A stretch of DNA of 64,000 nucleotides from Azospirillum endophyticum (GTDB lineage Bacteria; Pseudomonadota; Alphaproteobacteria; Azospirillales; Azospirillaceae). Positions 29,327 through 38,093 of this stretch are shown here, one piece after another; positions within the stretch are counted from its first letter, which is position 1; every line of letters starts with the position of its first letter. Where the stretch lies: positions 62,001 to 126,000 of the forward strand of contig NZ_JAENHM010000030.1 of assembly GCF_016595245.1 (NCBI RefSeq), written 5' to 3'. The translations under genes and the position numbers were made by a program. The notes below the pieces were generated by a model. That model was given only the letters and a program-made list of their open reading frames with translations, was not told where the DNA came from and searched no databases.

Positions 29327-29833
29327 ATGGAAAACGCGATCGAAAAGCACACCATCGCCGTGCTGGTGGACAACGAGCCGGGCGTTCTCGCCCGCGTCAT
29401 CGGGCTGTTCTCCGGCCGCGGCTACAACATCGAAAGCCTGACGGTGGCGGAGGTGAACAACGCCGACCATCTGTCGCGCATCACGCTGGTCACCTCCGGC
29501 ACCCGGATGATCATCGAGCAGATCAAGGCGCAGCTCGGCCGGCTGGTTCCGGTCCATCGCGTCCATGACCTGACCGACGAAGGGCCGTCGGTGGAGCGCG
29601 AACTGGCGCTGGTCAAGGTTGCCGGTACCGGCGACAAGCGGATCGAGGCGCTGCGCCTCGCCGACATCTTCAAGGCCAAGGTGGTCGACGCCACCCTGAC
29701 CAGCTTCATCTTCGAACTGACCGGCACGACGAGTCAGGTCGACGATTTCGTCGGCCTGATGACCCAACTCGGCCTCGTGGAGGCCAGCCGCACCGGCGTG
29801 GTCGCCATGTCGAAGGGACCGGCGGCGTTCTAA
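29327..29833 (+). CDS. ilvN: Acetolactate synthase, small (regulatory) subunit
   Basis: 168 residues, a standard length for the longer (IlvH-like) regulatory subunit. The N-terminal ACT domain (HTIAVLVDNEPGVLARVIGLF, GYNIESLTVAEV, ~6-80) binds valine for feedback inhibition, and the C-terminal ALS_ss-type domain (IEALRLADIFKAKVVDATL, FIFELTGTTSQVDDFV) follows. Some databases would call it ilvH. ilvC follows after 186 nt containing its own promoter-like elements. Confidence 0.94.
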   Translation: MENAIEKHTIAVLVDNEPGVLARVIGLFSGRGYNIESLTVAEVNNADHLSRITLVTSGTRMIIEQIKAQLGRLVPVHRVHDLTDEGPSVERELALVKVAGTGDKRIEALRLADIFKAKVVDATLTSFIFELTGTTSQVDDFVGLMTQLGLVEASRTGVVAMSKGPAAF

Positions 29834-29840
29834 AAGCTTG

Positions 29841-29856
29841 CCCAAAACAGTTTTGG
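29841..29856. promoter_or_regulatory. Perfect palindrome downstream of ilvN
   Basis: CCCAAAAC-A-GTTTTGGG style dyad with a 1-nt axis in the ilvN-ilvC gap, 8 nt after the ilvN stop. The loop is too small for a terminator, so a protein-binding site is more likely. Which protein is unknown. Confidence 0.4.
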
Positions 29857-29933
29857 GTATTCTGCGCAAGATCGGAGCGGCAAAAACGCAAGGAAGCTTT
29901 GCATTTTGCTGCTCTATCGAGCGATTGTTTCTC

Positions 29934-31039
<1,106 letters not shown>

Positions 31040-31097
31040 TCGGGCGAAAGCCGGGCCGACAGGTCCGGCCGGAAAGTCAGGGTGGTTCGTCGGAAAG

Positions 31098-31126
31098 CGC
31101 GCCTCTTCGGAGGCGCGTTTTTCTTT
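31098..31126 (+). terminator. Rho-independent terminator of ilvC
   Basis: Perfect 8-bp stem CGCGCCTC-TTCG-GAGGCGCG with a stable TTCG tetraloop, followed by TTTTTCTTT. Textbook intrinsic terminator. Confidence 0.95.
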
Positions 31127-31341
31127 GGTGCGCTTCCGAGGCCGCCCGGCCTTGCGGGAGGTCCCGCCGCGATCCGGGTCATAACGAACGACGCGAAGCG
31201 CGACTGCGGCAGGGTAGCCTTCGGCCGGAAGGACTTTGCGGATCGCCGAGGCGGGCCATCACGCTCATGCTGCGTGGCGTGGCAGGGAATGCTCCTCTCG
31301 GATCGCATCGAAAGAGGGGCCGCATAAACCCGATCCCGGCC

Positions 31342-31761
31342 TCATTCTCCCGCCTGTGCCAGGAAATCCGCCGTCACCCGGTCCATCGTCGCCAGATGGG
31401 TGTGGAACCAGTCGGGGAAATGCTCGGTGACATACCGGCGGGCACGGTCCTCCTTGCCCTCCTCCAATTCCGCTTCCATGGTCGCCACCACGGTCAGGAC
31501 CCGGGCGTGCTCGTCCTTGTGGCAATGCAGGGCGAAGAAGCCATGCTGGGTCATCAACGCATTCTCGCGGGCGAAATGCTCGCGCAGATGCTTGGCGAAC
31601 GCGATGAAAGGGGCCTGGAGTTCGCCGGCCGGCGCGTCGCAGGCCGCCTTCAGCAGGGCCAGGGAATCGGCGTGGTCGCGGTCCATGACCGCATAGCCAA
31701 GGATGGGGAGATCGGCGGCCGGGCAGGCTTGGGCGGCGGCGGGCGTGGTGATCGCAAGCAT
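31342..31761 (-). CDS. Hemerythrin-like metal-binding protein
   Basis: 139 residues. The start MLAITTPAAAQACPAADLP carries a short Ala/Pro-rich head, then a hemerythrin bundle: MDRDHADSLALL (His), KHLREHFARENALM (H-x3-E), HGFFALHCHKDEHARVL (H-x3-H) and WFHTHLATMDRV (H-x4-D). All iron ligands appear present, though spacing differs from the 23449 gene. No companion gene. The convergent stretch with ilvC has no other gene. It could also be a longer protein starting near 31836, but those residues are Arg-rich and implausible. Confidence 0.78.
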   Translation of the reverse strand: MLAITTPAAAQACPAADLPILGYAVMDRDHADSLALLKAACDAPAGELQAPFIAFAKHLREHFARENALMTQHGFFALHCHKDEHARVLTVVATMEAELEEGKEDRARRYVTEHFPDWFHTHLATMDRVTADFLAQAGE

Positions 31762-31892
31762 GATGATCGCTTCCCGAAATGAAGATGGCCTTCGGAGACG
31801 ACGCTCCGAAGGCCACCATACCCGTACGGCGATCATGGTCTCTTGACGGTGGTCAAGACACCCGGCAAGGGACCCGACAAGGAACCCCGATG

Positions 31893-33719
31893 TCAGCCCT
31901 TCGCCTCACTGGCCTCCAACTCGTCGATGAAGCCGCGGATGACGCCGAGCCCCTTCTGCCAGAAGGCCGGATCGGAGGCGTCGAGGCCGAAGGGCGCCAG
32001 CAGCTCCTTGTGGCGCAGCGTGCCGCCGGCCGACAGCATCGCCAGATACTTCTCGGCGAAGCCCTGCTCGGCATCCTGATAGACCGCGTAGAGCGAGTTC
32101 ACCAGGCAATCGCCGAAGGCATAGGCGTAGACGTAGAAAGGCGAGTGGATGAAGTGGGGGATGTAGGACCAGTAATGCCGGTACCCCTCGTCGAAGCGCA
32201 ACGCCGGGCCGAGGCTCTCGGTCTGCACCGCCATCCAGATCTCGCCGATCCGGTCCGGCGTCAGTTCGCCCTCGCGGCGCTCGGTGTGGACGCGGCGTTC
32301 GAAGTCGAAGAAGGCGATCTGCCGCACCACCGTGTTCAGCATGTCCTCGACCTTGCCGGCCAGCATGATGCGGCGGCGCTTCGGGTCGGTCTCGGCCGCC
32401 AGCAGGGCGCGGAAGGTCAGCATCTCGCCGAACACCGACGCGGTCTCCGCCAGCGTCAGCGGGGTGTCGGACAGGAAATGACCCTGTTTGCCGGCGAGGA
32501 TCTGGTGGACGCCATGCCCAAGCTCATGGGCCAGCGTCATCACGTCGCGTGTCTTGCCCTGGTAGTTGACCAGCAGATAGGGGTGGACGCTGGGCACGGT
32601 CGGATGGGCGAAGGCGCCCGGCGCCTTGCCGGGGCGGACCGGCGCGTCGATCCACGGATTGTCGAAGAAGCGCTTGCCCAGGCTGGCGAGGTCCGGCGAG
32701 AAGCGTCCGTAGGCGCCGAGCACGATGTCGCGCGCCTCGTCCCACGGGATGCTGCGGTCGGCATCCTCCGGCAGCGGGGCGTTGCGGTCCCAGTAGTCGA
32801 GATGGTCCTGGCCGAACCACTTGGCCTTCATCGCGTAATAGCGGTGAGACAGGTCCGGATAGGCACCCTTGACGGCGGACACCAGCGCGTCGACCACCTC
32901 GTCCTCGACCCGGTTGGACAGGTTGCGAGCGGAGGTCGGCGTCGGGTAGTTGCGCCACTCGTCCTCGATCTCCTTGTCCTTGGCCAGGGTGTTGGTGACC
33001 AGCGCGAACAGCCGCGCATTCTCTCCCAGCACCTTGCCGACCACCTCGCCGGCCTCGCGGCGGATGGCGGGGTTGCGGTCGGACAGCCGGTTCAGCGCCT
33101 CCGCACAGGTGAGTTCCTTGACGCCATTCGGCCCGCCCATCGGGAAGCGCAGGCTGGCGATGGTCTCGTCGAACAGGCGGTTCCAGGCGGCCCGGCCGAC
33201 GACATGCTTTTCGTGCAGCAGCCGCTCGAGCTCGTCGGAAAGCTGGTGCTCGCGGTAGAGACGGACGTCGCGCAGCCAGGGCTCGTAGTGGCGCAGGGCC
33301 GCCGATGCCTTCTGCTTGGTCGCCAGATCCTTTTCGTCCAGCCGGTTGATCTCCAGCGTGAAGAAGATCAGGTGGGCGGAGATGTCGTTCACCCGCTCCT
33401 GCGCCGATTGATAGAACTTGGCGATGGCCGGATCGACCATGTTGCCGTTGTAGACCAGCCCGGCAAAGGACATGACGCGCGACAGCGTCTCGTCGATGTC
33501 CTCATACTGGCGGATCGCCGCGGCCAGGTCGTCGCCGCTCAGCGCCGCCAGCTTGCCGGCATAGCGCTCGCGGAAGGCCTTGCACTCCCGCTCCATGCGG
33601 TCGAGGTCGGCTTTCAGTTCGGCGGAGTCGGTGCCGGGGTAGAGGTCGCCCAGGTCCCAGGTGGGAAGCGCGCCCAGATCGGGGGTGTCGTTTGCGGCCG
33701 TGGCGGCGCTGCTGGTCAT
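31893..33719 (-). CDS. pepF: Oligoendopeptidase F (M3 family metallopeptidase)
   Basis: 608 residues, cytosolic zinc endopeptidase that breaks down 7-17-mer peptides. Seen: N-terminal WDLGDLYPGTDSAELKADLD, the PepF helical domain and the zinc site LAHELGHGVHQILA (HELGH) followed by ETASVFGEM, with the GEYWSYIPHFI-like C-terminal segment (HYWSYIPHFIHSPFYVYAYAFG). The start at 33719 follows GGAGGG by 6 nt, preferred over 33749/33761. Monocistronic. Confidence 0.94.
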   Translation of the reverse strand: MTSSAATAANDTPDLGALPTWDLGDLYPGTDSAELKADLDRMERECKAFRERYAGKLAALSGDDLAAAIRQYEDIDETLSRVMSFAGLVYNGNMVDPAIAKFYQSAQERVNDISAHLIFFTLEINRLDEKDLATKQKASAALRHYEPWLRDVRLYREHQLSDELERLLHEKHVVGRAAWNRLFDETIASLRFPMGGPNGVKELTCAEALNRLSDRNPAIRREAGEVVGKVLGENARLFALVTNTLAKDKEIEDEWRNYPTPTSARNLSNRVEDEVVDALVSAVKGAYPDLSHRYYAMKAKWFGQDHLDYWDRNAPLPEDADRSIPWDEARDIVLGAYGRFSPDLASLGKRFFDNPWIDAPVRPGKAPGAFAHPTVPSVHPYLLVNYQGKTRDVMTLAHELGHGVHQILAGKQGHFLSDTPLTLAETASVFGEMLTFRALLAAETDPKRRRIMLAGKVEDMLNTVVRQIAFFDFERRVHTERREGELTPDRIGEIWMAVQTESLGPALRFDEGYRHYWSYIPHFIHSPFYVYAYAFGDCLVNSLYAVYQDAEQGFAEKYLAMLSAGGTLRHKELLAPFGLDASDPAFWQKGLGVIRGFIDELEASEAKG

Positions 33720-33788
33720 CGAGTCCCTCCAGAGATTTGTCGAATCCATATAAGCGCGCACGCGGCGCGGGCAAAGTCCTCATCGCCT

Positions 33789-34736
33789 TCATCTGGCCGA
33801 CGGGCTTTCCGCGCTCCCATCCTCGCGCTCGTCCCCGTCGGCCGCATGCAACGCCTGGCGTCCGGCGCGCAGGACCGCGCGTGACAATTCCGCCAGCGCG
33901 GCGCCGGAGATCCTGCTCTGCTGCCAATACAGCGGCACGTCCAGCGGCCGGCCGGGCAGCAGTTCGACCAGACGGCCGGCCGCCAGATGGTCGGCCACCA
34001 GCGGGTCGGGGTTCATTCCCCATCCCAACCCGGCCAATGCCCCGTCGACGAAGGCATGGGTGGACGGCAGCCAATGGGTCGGTGGAGTCGGGATTCGCGC
34101 CGGATCCGGATCGCTCAGCACCAGGCGCAGCCACTGGATCTGCAGCCGGTCCTTTCGATTGAAGGTCAGGCAGGGTGCGCCCGCCAGGCTCTCGGCCGTT
34201 ACCCCGTCGGCGAAATGGCGTCGCATGTAACCGGGGCTGGCGGTGGCACGGTAGCGGAGCGCGCCCAGCGGGTGGCTGTTGCAGCCGGGCACCGGTGCCG
34301 CGCTGGCGGTGACGGCAGCCAGCACCTCGCCCTTCCGCAGCCACTCGGCGCTGTGGTCCTGGTCGTCCAGAACAAGATCGAACAGGCAGCTGGGCACCTC
34401 CGCCATGGCCGCGACGAACCATGTGGCGAGGCTGTCGGCATTCACCGCGATTCGCAGCGTGACCGGCCCATCCGCCGGACTGAGGCCGGGCAGGGTGCCG
34501 CGTAGCTCGCTTTCCAGCAGGACCACCTGTTCCACATGCTGGCACAGGCGCTGGCCGGCGGCGGTGCCGGTGCAGGGCTGTCCGCGGACCACCAGGACGG
34601 TGCCCAGCCGCTCCTCCAGCAGCTTGACGCGCTGCGACACCGCCGACGGGGTGACGTGCAACTGCCTGGCTGCCCGCTCGAAACTGCCGGTGCGGATCAC
34701 GGCGGCCAGGGCCGCCAGCAGCGGATAGTCCAACAT
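33789..34736 (-). CDS. argP: LysR-family regulator, ArgP/IciA type
   Basis: 315 residues. N-terminal winged helix: LAALAAVIRTGSFERAARQL, VTPSAVSQRVKLLEERLG, then effector-binding domain with NADSLATWF and FVDGALAGLGWGMNP, characteristic of ArgP. Known ArgP proteins activate argO, an arginine/lysine exporter, in response to basic amino acids. Here it is divergent from exactly such a LysE/ArgO exporter, 94 bp apart, so the same circuit is inferred. The start at 34736 is the first Met before the conserved MLDYPLLAALAAV. Confidence 0.9.
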   Translation of the reverse strand: MLDYPLLAALAAVIRTGSFERAARQLHVTPSAVSQRVKLLEERLGTVLVVRGQPCTGTAAGQRLCQHVEQVVLLESELRGTLPGLSPADGPVTLRIAVNADSLATWFVAAMAEVPSCLFDLVLDDQDHSAEWLRKGEVLAAVTASAAPVPGCNSHPLGALRYRATASPGYMRRHFADGVTAESLAGAPCLTFNRKDRLQIQWLRLVLSDPDPARIPTPPTHWLPSTHAFVDGALAGLGWGMNPDPLVADHLAAGRLVELLPGRPLDVPLYWQQSRISGAALAELSRAVLRAGRQALHAADGDEREDGSAESPSAR

Positions 34737-34830
34737 GGATTAGCCCCGCTTCATCGGAGGAAGGAGGATTAAGTATGGCAAAAGTATGCCCGGTGCTAGC
34801 GGATTGGCACCCGCCGATTTCGGAGCCGCC

Positions 34831-35460
34831 ATGATGCCCGACCTTTCCTCCGCCGCCCAATTGCCCGCCTTTCTCCCGGGGCTGTTCCTGGGATTCAGCC
34901 TGATTGTCGCCATCGGGGCGCAGAATGCCTTCGTGCTGCGCCAGGGCTTGCGCAACGAGCATGTGCTGGCGATCTGCGCCACCTGCGCTCTTTCCGACGC
35001 CGTGTTGATTTTGGTGGGGGTGAGCGGCTTTGCCACCGCCGGAGCGCGCTGGCCGTGGCTGGAACCCCTGATGCGCTACGCCGGCGCGGCCTTCCTGCTG
35101 GTCTACGGCCTGCGCAGCGCCCGATCCGCTTGGCATGGCGGAAGCGGCCTGGCCCCAGCGGATCGGGAATCGGGCGGACTGCTGCCGGCGCTGCTGACCT
35201 GTCTGGCGCTCACCTGGCTGAACCCGCATGTCTATCTGGATACGGTGGTGCTGGTCGGATCCGTCTCCGCCCGCTTCGCCGAGGCGCGGGGCGCCTTCGC
35301 CCTGGGAGCGATGACGGCCTCCGTCCTGTTCTTCTTCGCGCTCGGTTACGGCGCTCGCCTGCTGCGGCCTCTATTCGCAAGGCCCGTCGCATGGCGGGTG
35401 ATGGACGGCGTCATCGCCCTGGTGATGTGGGGGATCGCGGCCGGCCTGCTGGCGGGTTAG
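34831..35460 (+). CDS. argO: LysE/ArgO-family amino acid exporter
   Basis: 209 residues, about six membrane segments. Seen: the family signature LIVAIGAQNAFVLRQGL near 30-46, DAVLILVGVSGF, AGAAFLLVYGLRSAR, LTWLNPHVYLDTVVLVGSV and a C-terminal segment VMDGVIALVMWGIAAGL. Predicted to export arginine or lysine analogues. Divergent from argP. The start at 34831 (ATG ATG) is used; an earlier in-frame ATG at 34786 adds non-family residues. The stop overlaps the convergent reductase gene by 4 bp. Confidence 0.88.
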   Translation: MMPDLSSAAQLPAFLPGLFLGFSLIVAIGAQNAFVLRQGLRNEHVLAICATCALSDAVLILVGVSGFATAGARWPWLEPLMRYAGAAFLLVYGLRSARSAWHGGSGLAPADRESGGLLPALLTCLALTWLNPHVYLDTVVLVGSVSARFAEARGAFALGAMTASVLFFFALGYGARLLRPLFARPVAWRVMDGVIALVMWGIAAGLLAG

Positions 35461-36371
35461 GGGCGGGCGAACAGCTCCTCGTCGTCGCAGAACAGGAGCG
35501 ACCGGTGGAGCGCCGTTCCCGCAATCGTGCCGGCTCCCACGGCCAGCGCCACCGATCCCGCCGCCCGGGCCGCGTCGCCGCACGCGAAGACGCCGGGAAC
35601 GCTGGTCTCCTGCGTCGCGTCGGTCCGGATATAGGCACCGAGCGGCCCGTCTTCGTTCAGGCAACCGAGCTGTGCGGCGAGCGGGCTGGCGACCCGGCTT
35701 TTCGGCAGCACGAACAGGCCAGCGAAGGACAGCGTGCGCCCGTCGGCAAGCGCGACCTCCGCCGGATCGCCGCCGATCCCGGCGATGTGTTCCGCTTCGA
35801 CGGCGACCCCGCGCCTGGCGAGATGGGCCGACTGGTCGGCATCGGGCTCGAAGGCACCGTTCAGCAGCAGCGTCGTCGGCCCCCAGTCCGGCAGCATCAG
35901 CGCATGGTGCATCGACTGCCCGGACACGGCGACGACGCCGATCCGGCCCTGCATCAGCTCATAGCCGTGGCAGTAGGGACAATGGAAGACCGAACGTCCC
36001 CAGCGCTCCGCCAGGCCGGGGATCGCCGGCAGGTCGTCGATCACGCCGACGGCGAGCAGCAGCCGCCGCCCTGCGTGGACGCGACCATCGGCATCGGTAA
36101 CGCGGAAGCCCTTGTCCGTCCGCTCGGCACCTTCGGCCCGCCCGGTTTCCCAGGTGACGGTGGGATAGCGCATCAGCTGGTCCCGTGCCTCTGCGGCGAT
36201 GTCTCCCGGCGGGCGGCCGTCCTGGCCGAGGAAGCCGTGGGAGTGCTGGGCGAAGCGGTTGCGCCGGATGCCCTCGTCGATCACCAGCACCCGGCGCCGC
36301 GCGCGGGCCAGCTGCAGGGCTGCGGCGATGCCGGCATAGCTGCCGCCGACGATGATCGCGTCATAGCTCAT
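35457..36371 (-). CDS. FAD-dependent pyridine nucleotide-disulphide oxidoreductase (thioredoxin reductase-like)
   Basis: 304 residues. FAD-binding GxGxxG-like YDAIIVGGSYAGIAAALQLA at 3-22, GRRLLLAVGVIDDLP, redox pair CPYCHG at ~131-136, IGVVAVSGQSMHHAL, and FAD-binding C-terminus GVFACGDAARAAGSVALAVG. NADPH loop is atypical (AVSGQS rather than GGGNSA). Similar proteins in proteobacteria are paired with Rrf2 regulators and reduce an unknown disulphide partner. Divergent from an Rrf2 gene across a 155-bp region with an inverted repeat, so it is probably the regulator's target. Confidence 0.86.
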   Translation of the reverse strand: MSYDAIIVGGSYAGIAAALQLARARRRVLVIDEGIRRNRFAQHSHGFLGQDGRPPGDIAAEARDQLMRYPTVTWETGRAEGAERTDKGFRVTDADGRVHAGRRLLLAVGVIDDLPAIPGLAERWGRSVFHCPYCHGYELMQGRIGVVAVSGQSMHHALMLPDWGPTTLLLNGAFEPDADQSAHLARRGVAVEAEHIAGIGGDPAEVALADGRTLSFAGLFVLPKSRVASPLAAQLGCLNEDGPLGAYIRTDATQETSVPGVFACGDAARAAGSVALAVGAGTIAGTALHRSLLFCDDEELFARP

Positions 36372-36438
36372 CGTTTCACGTCCTTATCATCGGGTTTGCC
36401 CGAGGAGATCACCCCTCCATCGGTCACGAAACAACATA

Positions 36439-36476
36439 AGTTACGTGAGCTGCCGAGGTCAACGTGTCATGTAACT
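36439..36476. promoter_or_regulatory. Inverted repeat, candidate Rrf2 operator
   Basis: AGTTACGTGA (36439-36448) and TCATGTAACT (36467-36476) form an inverted repeat (9 of 10 matching) 18 nt apart, centred between the divergent reductase and Rrf2 genes. Arms of GTTAC/GTAAC type are plausible sites for a dimeric regulator. Confidence 0.55.
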
Positions 36477-36526
36477 CGTGAAGTGTCCTGACTTGAGCAG
36501 GCCATGCGATGGAGCGATGATCGCCA

Positions 36527-36970
36527 ATGAGACCGGACAGCCGCCTGTCACGCATGCTGCATGTGCTCATCCACATGGATCGTCACGATGGCGCACTGAC
36601 CTCGGAAGCGATCGCCGTCATGCTGAACACCAATGCGGTGGTCATCCGCCGGACGATGGCCGGACTGCGGGATGCCGGCTATGTCCGGTCGGAGAAGGGC
36701 CATGGCGGCGGCTGGCGGCTGGCATGCCCCCTGGACGGGATCACGCTGCTCGACATCCACCGGGCGCTCGGCGAACCGACGGTCTTCGCCATCGGGCCGA
36801 CCGACGACGATCCGCGCTGCCTGGTGGAGCAAGCGGTCAATGCCGCCTTGGCCGACGCCCTGCGGGAGGCGGAGGCGGTGCTGGTCCGCCGTCTCGGCAT
36901 GGTGACCCTGGCCGATCTCGCCGCCGACTTCGACAGACGGTTCACATTGTCGGGAAACCGTGGGGCCTAA
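36527..36970 (+). CDS. Rrf2-family transcriptional regulator
   Basis: 147 residues. Winged helix: SRMLHVLIHMDRHDGALTSEAIA, NAVVIRRTMAGLRDAGYVRSEKGHGGGWRLA, typical Rrf2. Only two cysteines (in LACPLDG and RCLVEQ) are present, not the three-Cys iron-sulphur pattern of NsrR or IscR, so a thiol or other signal is more likely. Divergent from a disulphide reductase, which it probably controls. Its stop overlaps the convergent hypothetical gene by 4 bp. Confidence 0.88.
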   Translation: MRPDSRLSRMLHVLIHMDRHDGALTSEAIAVMLNTNAVVIRRTMAGLRDAGYVRSEKGHGGGWRLACPLDGITLLDIHRALGEPTVFAIGPTDDDPRCLVEQAVNAALADALREAEAVLVRRLGMVTLADLAADFDRRFTLSGNRGA

Positions 36971-37332
36971 TCCGCCCCCTGCGCCCCGGCGTCCTGGGCG
37001 CGGCGGATCGCCGCCTCCACGCATTGCAGGTGCAGCTTCTTGCGGGCGAGCTGCCGGGCGCGGCGCTCCTCCAGGTCGGTGGTCGCCATCGCTTCGATGG
37101 CGCAGCCGCGCCAGCCATTGGCGTCCAGGGCGCGGGCGACCTCGGCATAGCCGAAATAGCCCTTTTCCGGCTGCTCCCAGGGCGAACGGAAATCGGCCCG
37201 GCGCAGGACGAAGCGGTTGGACTGGCTGCCGCCGCCCAGGTTGGTGAGGCGGGCCACGATCAGGCGCTCGCCGTTGCCATGAACGACGGTCAGGATCGGA
37301 CGAATTCCGGTGATGGGTGGATCGACGGCCAT
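36967..37332 (-). CDS. Hypothetical protein
   Basis: 121 residues, unrecognised. Starts MAVDPPITGIRPILTVVHGNGERLIVARL, a beta-rich stretch, then EQPEKGYFGYAEVARALDANGWRG and a basic helical C-terminus (ERRARQLARKKLHLQCVEAAIRR). No membrane segment. It is convergent with the Rrf2 gene and divergent from the exported protein at 37426, in whose short upstream region it starts. Confidence 0.55.
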   Translation of the reverse strand: MAVDPPITGIRPILTVVHGNGERLIVARLTNLGGGSQSNRFVLRRADFRSPWEQPEKGYFGYAEVARALDANGWRGCAIEAMATTDLEERRARQLARKKLHLQCVEAAIRRAQDAGAQGAD

Positions 37333-37425
37333 GTTCCATGCATAACGGTCCAGGGGCGTCCTGACCAGAGCGTCGCTGATCGCGCCGCCGCACGCTCCAT
37401 CTCCCGCCCGAACGGAGAAATGCCG

Positions 37426-37884
37426 ATGCGCCCCTTCCTGCACCGTCTCCCGAGCCCGGCGCCCGCCGCCCTTGCGCTCCTGCTGCTGACCGGCCCGGCC
37501 GCGGCCCAGCTGGCACCTGCCCGGACGGCGCCGCCGCTGGTATGCGAAGCCTATGCGGCCGGGCCGATGATCGAGGCGCAGCTGTTCTTCGGCCGCAACA
37601 TCGGCAACCAGCTTGGCGTCAGCGACCGCGACTGGGCAGATTTCCTGGATGGTGAGGTCACGCCGCGCTTTCCCAACGGACTGACCGTCACCGACGCCTC
37701 CGGCCATTGGCGCGATGCCCAGACCGGCCGCCTGGTGCGGGAGCCCAGCAAAATCCTCACGCTGCTGGCCGACGGCGATCCGGCCACGCTGGGTCTCATC
37801 CGTGAAATCGTCGAGATGTACAAGGAGCGATTCCACCAGCAGTCGGTCGGACTGGCCATTCGGCCGGTGTGCGTTTCCTTCTGA
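37426..37884 (+). CDS. Exported DUF3574-like protein
   Basis: 152 residues. A signal peptide (MRPFLHRLPSPAPAALALLLLTGPAAAQ, cleavage after AAA or AQA) is followed by QLFFGRNIGNQLGVSDRDWADFLDGEVTPRFPNGLTV. This matches the pattern of the DUF3574 family (small periplasmic proteins, unknown role). Two Cys (LVCEAYAA and RPVCVSF) could pair. GGAG is 8 nt before ATG 37426; a second ATG at 37420 is too close to the site. Confidence 0.75.
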   Translation: MRPFLHRLPSPAPAALALLLLTGPAAAQLAPARTAPPLVCEAYAAGPMIEAQLFFGRNIGNQLGVSDRDWADFLDGEVTPRFPNGLTVTDASGHWRDAQTGRLVREPSKILTLLADGDPATLGLIREIVEMYKERFHQQSVGLAIRPVCVSF

Positions 37885-38093
37885 TCCCGCGGCGGCATCC
37901 CCGGTCCATTCCCGGTTTCGGAACACGGTTTCACGAATGGGGAATGCGACAGCTCGCCGCACCCCCGACCTTCTGACATTTGCCTGCACTTATGCTTTTG
38001 TCGCAGATTGTGGAGGCGGCGAAGCGGATCGTTTCGCTGCCGAGAGGAAATGCGCACCGAATAGTACCAAAATAGAATGAGGGACGCCCTGCC
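37885..38093. other. Intergenic region upstream of prpE
   Basis: About 210 bases that should hold the prpE promoter. A hairpin or repeat was not seen. An AT-rich patch near 37980-38005 is a candidate promoter area but has no clear consensus boxes. Confidence 0.35.

Noticed and set aside
36527..36970. NsrR or IscR identity for the Rrf2 gene
   Set aside because: The three clustered Cys needed for an iron-sulphur cluster are missing.
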